DNA from: Streptosporangium subroseum
GTDB lineage: Bacteria > Actinomycetota > Actinomycetes > Streptosporangiales > Streptosporangiaceae
Assembly (NCBI RefSeq): GCF_900188345.1
Contig: NZ_FZOD01000037.1
Span: forward strand, 29,859 to 93,858
DNA length: 64,000 bases
Direction: 5' to 3'
A program made the position numbers and the translations under genes. Of the stretch, positions 60,245 through 64,000 are shown in pieces. Within the stretch, counting starts at the first letter, position 1; each line of letters opens with the position of its first letter. Below the pieces are notes generated by a model. That model saw only the letters and a list, made by a program, of their open reading frames with translations, searched no databases and was not told the origin of the DNA.

Positions 60245-63200
60245 TTACGGGTTGTTGATGATGGTGAAGGTCGAGGTCGTGTTCTTGATGTTCGTGGCGT
60301 TGTTGGTCAGCCTCAGGTTGTTGAACGTCACCGAACCGACCGCCGGACCCTGACCGGCCTCCGGCATCTCGTTGACCCAGATGCCGAACCCGGACTTGGC
60401 GTCGAAGGCGTCGCCGCTCTTCTGCGCGCCCGAGATGGAGACGTTCGTGAAGATCGTGTCCTTCACCGGGAACTGCGGCTGGCCTCCCACGTAGTTCGTC
60501 TGGAACATGATGCCGCTGTAGGTCGGGTCCACGATGTCCACGTCGCTGACGCGGATGCCCTGGAACACCTTCGAGGCGGAGAAGACCCAGATCGCCGGGA
60601 AGGTCTGCGAGCCCCAGAAGTGTCCGCCCGCACGGACGATCGAGATGTTCTCGAACGTCGTGGGCGGGCTGGCGCCGAAGCCGTTCATCGGGTAACCGAA
60701 GTCGAGCGAGCTGATCGTGATGCCCGAGTAGACCAGCGTGTCCGCGATGTAGATGTTCCTGAACACGTTGTCGTACCCGCCGTAGACCGCGACACCGGCG
60801 GCGCGCCAGGTCAGGATCGAGGTCAGGTTCTCGTAGACGTTGCCCCGCATGTCGGCGCCGCCGGCGTCGATGGCCGAGAACAGCGCGAAGCTGTCGTCGC
60901 CCGTGGCGCGGGCCTCGTTGTTGATGACGTGGTTGTCCGTGCTGCCGTTCGTCATGTTGATGCCGTCGGCGAACAGGTTGCGGATACGGGAGTTCTTGAT
61001 CGTCACGCGGTCGGTGTTCGCGCCCCAGTAGAGGCAGACCGTGTGCTCGTTCCAGATGTTGTCGATCACGATGTCGGCGACGTTGGCGAAGTCGAACACC
61101 TTGCCCGGGCCGTCGATGCGTGAGGTGTAGTTACCGAAGTAGGCGAAGTTCGCGAACGAGGAGCCGTTCGCCGAGGCCTCGGCGCGGAAGCCGACGTCGG
61201 TGTTGGCCTGGGTCTGCGGGGCCTGGAACTGGGTGTACCAGGGACCGGCGCCGACCACCTTGACGGCCTTGCCGTACACCTGGAACTTGCTCGCCGTCTG
61301 GTAGGTGCCCGGCGGCAGGTAGACGCCGACCAGGTTGCCCGTGGTGTCCATCCGGACCCGGTCCAGGGCGTTCTGCACGTCCTGGTGGGCGAAGCCGGTG
61401 GGAACCGCGTACTTGGCGGCGTCGGGGTTCGCGATCGGCGACACCTGCTCGAGGTTGATGAAGTCGATCCCGTACGTCGTCGTGTTGGCGGGGTCCTTCT
61501 GCAGCTTGATCTTGCTGCCTGCCGGGACGGTCGTCCCGAGCATGACGCTGGCCTCGTCGTAGATGTGACGTGCTCCGCCCGCGCCCGGCGAGTTGCCCGG
61601 ACCCGTCTCGTTGCCGTACAGCCACGCGTACTTCGAGGTCAGGTCGATGGCCTTGAGGAAGGTGCCGTTGACGTAGATGTTGAGCGAGGAGTTGATCCCG
61701 TCGCCGCCCGCGGCGTCCGGGATGGAGAACCGGGTGACGAGGGTGTTCGTGCTGGCCTTGGTGGTGAACTCGACGAAGCTGCCGTTGGAGTTCAGCGTCA
61801 CCGCCTTGCGGCCGGACGCCTCACCCGCCAGGGTGCCGACGTCCCGGCTCGGGCCGACGACGGCCGCGCCGCCGCCGACGACGGCGTCCTCGGCCTCATA
61901 CATGTCGTAGGGCATGTTGGCGCCGCGTCCGACGAAGAACGACTGCGTGCTGGTGTTGTTCGTCCGCTTCACCGGCAGCTCGTTGGCGTCGTCGGCCAGC
62001 ACGGTCTTGACGGTGTACTTGCCGTTGGCGGCCGTCCACGTGCCCAGGTTGACCGGGGCCGTGGTGGCGCCGGCGGCGATCGCGCCGGTGTAGGAGCCGG
62101 TCAGCGTACGGAGGACGGTGCCCGCCTCGTTGGCGACCGTCAGGGTGATGGAGTGGGCGCCGCCCGCGGAGGCCACGTTGCCCTGGTTCCTGATCGGCAC
62201 GGAGAAGGTGACGACGTTGCCGGTCGCCGGGTTACTCGGCGTCCAGCTGGTCACCGGGACGAGGTCCGAGCTGTCGACGGGCCTGACGACGAGCGAGGAC
62301 GGGCTCGTGAAGGTGTTGTTGGCCTCGCTCTGCTCGATGACGCTGTTGGCCTCGTCGACCTTGGCGCTCAGCGGGTAGGTGGCCGCGTCACGCGGGCCGA
62401 TGTTGGCGGAGACGGTGACGGTCGCTCCGGCCGCCAGCGCGCCGACCGTGGCGGTGCCGACCTTGGTGGTGCCGAGGTAGAAGTTGACGTTGGTCGCGCC
62501 GGAGGCAGCCGTCCCGATGTTCCTGACCGCGGCCGACAGCGTGATGGAGTCGGTCTCGATCGGGGACGCGGGGGCCGACGTCACACCGGTGATCGTCAGG
62601 TCCGGGTTCGGGGCGGGGACGCCGATGACCTGGAACTCCGCGACCTGACCGGCGGGCGCGCCGGTGTTCGTGGTGAACCTGAGCTGGACGTCGGCGGCCG
62701 TCGCGCTGACCGGGATGGTCACGGTGTTGCCGGAGGCGGGGTTAAAGACGTAGGGCGTCGCCGAGGAGATGCTGGTGAACCCGCTGGCGCTCTGCTCGCG
62801 GCCCAGGACCTGGACGGTCTGCGTGCGCGTCCCCCACGAGCTGTCGGGGTTCAGCTTCAGCACGATCGAGCTGAGGGCGGCGTTCGAGCCCAGCTGCACG
62901 GTGAGCGTGCTGGGCTGGCCGTTGCCCTCCCAGTAGGTGGCCGTGTTGTTGTCGTTGGCGTTGGCCGCGACAAAGGTGTGCACGTGACCGGACTCGACCA
63001 TCTCCTTGCCCAGAGCCAGGTTCGACCCCGGAACGCTGGTACCGGTACGCGTCACCGTGTTGCTGTTGGCCGAGGTGTTGCCCGCGGCGTCCTTGGCCCG
63101 CACGAAGTAGGCCACCGTCGCACTGTCCGGCTGGGTGTCGGTGTAGGTCAGCACCCCCGCGCCCACACTGCCACGCAATGCGTTGTTGGCGTAGACGTCA

Positions 63201-64000
63201 TACCCGGTCACCCCGACGTTGTCGGTGGAAGCGCCCCAGGCCAGACGGATCTGACCGCTCGCCGGCTGGGTGTAGGCCAGGTTCGACGGAGCGGACGGGT
63301 TCTGGGTGTCACCACCCGGCGTGCCGGTACGAGTCACCGTGTTGCTGTTGCCCGAGACGTTGCCCGCCGCATCCTTGGCCCGCACGTAGTAGGCCACCGT
63401 CGCGGTACCCGGCTGGGTGTCGGTGTAGGTCAGCACACCGGCGCCCACACTGCCGCGCAGCGCGCCGTTGGCGTAGACGTCATACCCGGTCACCCCGACG
63501 TTGTCGGTGGAGGCACTCCAGGTCAGCCGGATCTGACCGCTCGCCGGCTGGGTGTAGGCCAGATTCGACGGGGCGGACGGGGCGACGGTGTCCACGGGGC
63601 CGCTCGCGCCGTAGACCTCGAACTCGGAGATCTGGGCGGCCGGCCAGCCGGTGTTACCGGTGACGTTGATCCGCACGTACCGGGCGCTGGTCGCGGTGAA
63701 GTTGATCGTCACCGTGTTACCGGTCGCCGGGTTGAAGGCATACCCCGCGGACGCGACGGTCGTGGTCGCAGGCGGGCTGGTCGTGCCGGTCAGCACCGAC
63801 AGGGTCTGCGTCCTGGTCGCCCACGCCGTCGCCGGCGGCAACTTCAAGACGACCTGGTCGATGCTGGTCGCGGCTCCGAGGTCGATCTGGGCCCACTGCG
63901 GGAAGGCGTTGTTCGTGCTCTCCCAGTAGGTGCCGGCGTTGCCGTCGTTGAGGTTGCCGGCCCCGTAGACGTCGCTGACGCCACTGACCGTGGCCGTCTT
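60245..64000 (-). CDS. GH87-like alpha-1,3-glucanase (mycodextranase) multidomain protein, N-terminus off window
   Basis: At least 1251 residues, open at the right edge. The visible order is F5/8-type carbohydrate-binding domain (partial), two fibronectin type III domains, a second F5/8-like domain, two CARDB domains (PDLTITGVTSAPASPIETDS is the first), then YEAEDAVVGGGAAVVGP, a CBM35-like part, and a C-terminal right-handed beta-helix. The helix has DGINMTNGSTDNHVINN and ATGDDSFALFS, matching the Asp cluster of GH87 alpha-1,3-glucanases. Such secreted enzymes attack fungal or dextran-type alpha-1,3-glucan. No signal peptide can be seen since the start is missing. Confidence 0.78.
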   Translation of the reverse strand, partial: KTATVSGVSDVYGAGNLNDGNAGTYWESTNNAFPQWAQIDLGAATSIDQVVLKLPPATAWATRTQTLSVLTGTTSPPATTTVASAGYAFNPATGNTVTINFTATSARYVRINVTGNTGWPAAQISEFEVYGASGPVDTVAPSAPSNLAYTQPASGQIRLTWSASTDNVGVTGYDVYANGALRGSVGAGVLTYTDTQPGTATVAYYVRAKDAAGNVSGNSNTVTRTGTPGGDTQNPSAPSNLAYTQPASGQIRLAWGASTDNVGVTGYDVYANNALRGSVGAGVLTYTDTQPDSATVAYFVRAKDAAGNTSANSNTVTRTGTSVPGSNLALGKEMVESGHVHTFVAANANDNNTATYWEGNGQPSTLTVQLGSNAALSSIVLKLNPDSSWGTRTQTVQVLGREQSASGFTSISSATPYVFNPASGNTVTIPVSATAADVQLRFTTNTGAPAGQVAEFQVIGVPAPNPDLTITGVTSAPASPIETDSITLSAAVRNIGTAASGATNVNFYLGTTKVGTATVGALAAGATVTVSANIGPRDAATYPLSAKVDEANSVIEQSEANNTFTSPSSLVVRPVDSSDLVPVTSWTPSNPATGNVVTFSVPIRNQGNVASAGGAHSITLTVANEAGTVLRTLTGSYTGAIAAGATTAPVNLGTWTAANGKYTVKTVLADDANELPVKRTNNTSTQSFFVGRGANMPYDMYEAEDAVVGGGAAVVGPSRDVGTLAGEASGRKAVTLNSNGSFVEFTTKASTNTLVTRFSIPDAAGGDGINSSLNIYVNGTFLKAIDLTSKYAWLYGNETGPGNSPGAGGARHIYDEASVMLGTTVPAGSKIKLQKDPANTTTYGIDFINLEQVSPIANPDAAKYAVPTGFAHQDVQNALDRVRMDTTGNLVGVYLPPGTYQTASKFQVYGKAVKVVGAGPWYTQFQAPQTQANTDVGFRAEASANGSSFANFAYFGNYTSRIDGPGKVFDFANVADIVIDNIWNEHTVCLYWGANTDRVTIKNSRIRNLFADGINMTNGSTDNHVINNEARATGDDSFALFSAIDAGGADMRGNVYENLTSILTWRAAGVAVYGGYDNVFRNIYIADTLVYSGITISSLDFGYPMNGFGASPPTTFENISIVRAGGHFWGSQTFPAIWVFSASKVFQGIRVSDVDIVDPTYSGIMFQTNYVGGQPQFPVKDTIFTNVSISGAQKSGDAFDAKSGFGIWVNEMPEAGQGPAVGSVTFNNLRLTNNATNIKNTTSTFTIINNP
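63041..63580 (-). repeat. recent tandem duplication of FnIII coding units
   Basis: Two units of about 259 bases (63041-63299 and 63322-63580) are nearly identical in nucleotide sequence, differing at few positions. Both encode a fibronectin type III domain (SNLAYTQPASGQIRL and TDNVGVTGYDVYAN occur in each). Confidence 0.85.

Noticed and set aside
63178..63663. Plus-strand frame in the FnIII repeats
   Set aside because: Antisense of the duplicated FnIII units; Arg/Cys-rich sequence with no coding logic.

Overview
The window is high-GC DNA with many GTG starts, dense operons with 4-base ATGA/GTGA overlaps, and genes diagnostic of sporulating actinomycetes. These include an SsgB-type sporulation/division protein, the phosphatidylinositol-mannoside (PIM) genes, F420-type oxidoreductases, SecD with a long Ala/Pro insert and a bifunctional Rel. 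Gene order follows the conserved actinobacterial rel-apt-secFD-yajC-ruvBAC-yebC-pdxT-pdxS-pimA-patA-pgsA-HIT-thrS block. My best guess is a filamentous actinomycete of the Streptosporangiaceae type. That placement is inference from gene content, not from a marker phylogeny.

Layout. 1-10.5 kb: 3' part of rarA, a DUF2231 membrane protein, two paralogous membrane-anchored cyclophilins on either side of a P450, aspS, hisS and a metallo-beta-lactamase-fold hydrolase, then a DUF349 protein. 10.6-23.9 kb (mostly minus strand): rel, apt, secF-secD-yajC, ruvB-[97-codon repeat ORF]-ruvA-ruvC, an Eis-like acetyltransferase, a CPA1 antiporter, yebC and pdxT. 24-31.2 kb: phoD, pdxS, a DUF3048 lipoprotein and the PIM operon pgsA-patA-pimA-LemA-like gene. 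31.5-43.7 kb: an EF-G paralogue, a GHL10-type glycosidase, an alkaline-phosphatase-like polytopic membrane protein, HIT, Asp23, thrS, a GH25 lysozyme, dapD and a PAP2-like protein. 43.7-54.6 kb is accessory in character: an LLM oxidoreductase with an operator-like palindrome, tRNA-Val(CAC), ssgB, a DUF305/LVIVD lipoprotein pair, pabC-pabB-lysR, a dehydrogenase-RidA fusion and hutH. 54.7-64 kb: tRNA-Gly, tRNA-Cys and tRNA-Val(GAC), a signal-peptidase-like lipoprotein lacking the usual Ser, a RidA, PPOX/MarR/hemerythrin genes, an orphan RmlC-like epimerase and a very large GH87-like alpha-1,3-glucanase that runs off the right edge.

How it works together. The conserved core covers translation (aspS, hisS, thrS, tRNAs), stringent response and purine salvage (rel, apt), protein export (secDF-yajC), recombination (ruvABC), PLP synthesis (pdxS/pdxT) and envelope lipid synthesis (pgsA, patA, pimA). 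dapD and the lysozyme add cell-wall functions.

The strongest candidate for something new is the reading frame between ruvA and ruvB. It overlaps both neighbours by exactly four bases, encodes about nine Arg-rich octapeptide repeats, and all its repeat-length differences are whole codons. Other leads are the Ser-to-Ala signal-peptidase homologue beside the tRNA cluster, the dehydrogenase-RidA fusion, and the AlkP-like membrane protein next to the PIM genes. I saw no CRISPR array, insertion sequence, rRNA or complete prophage.
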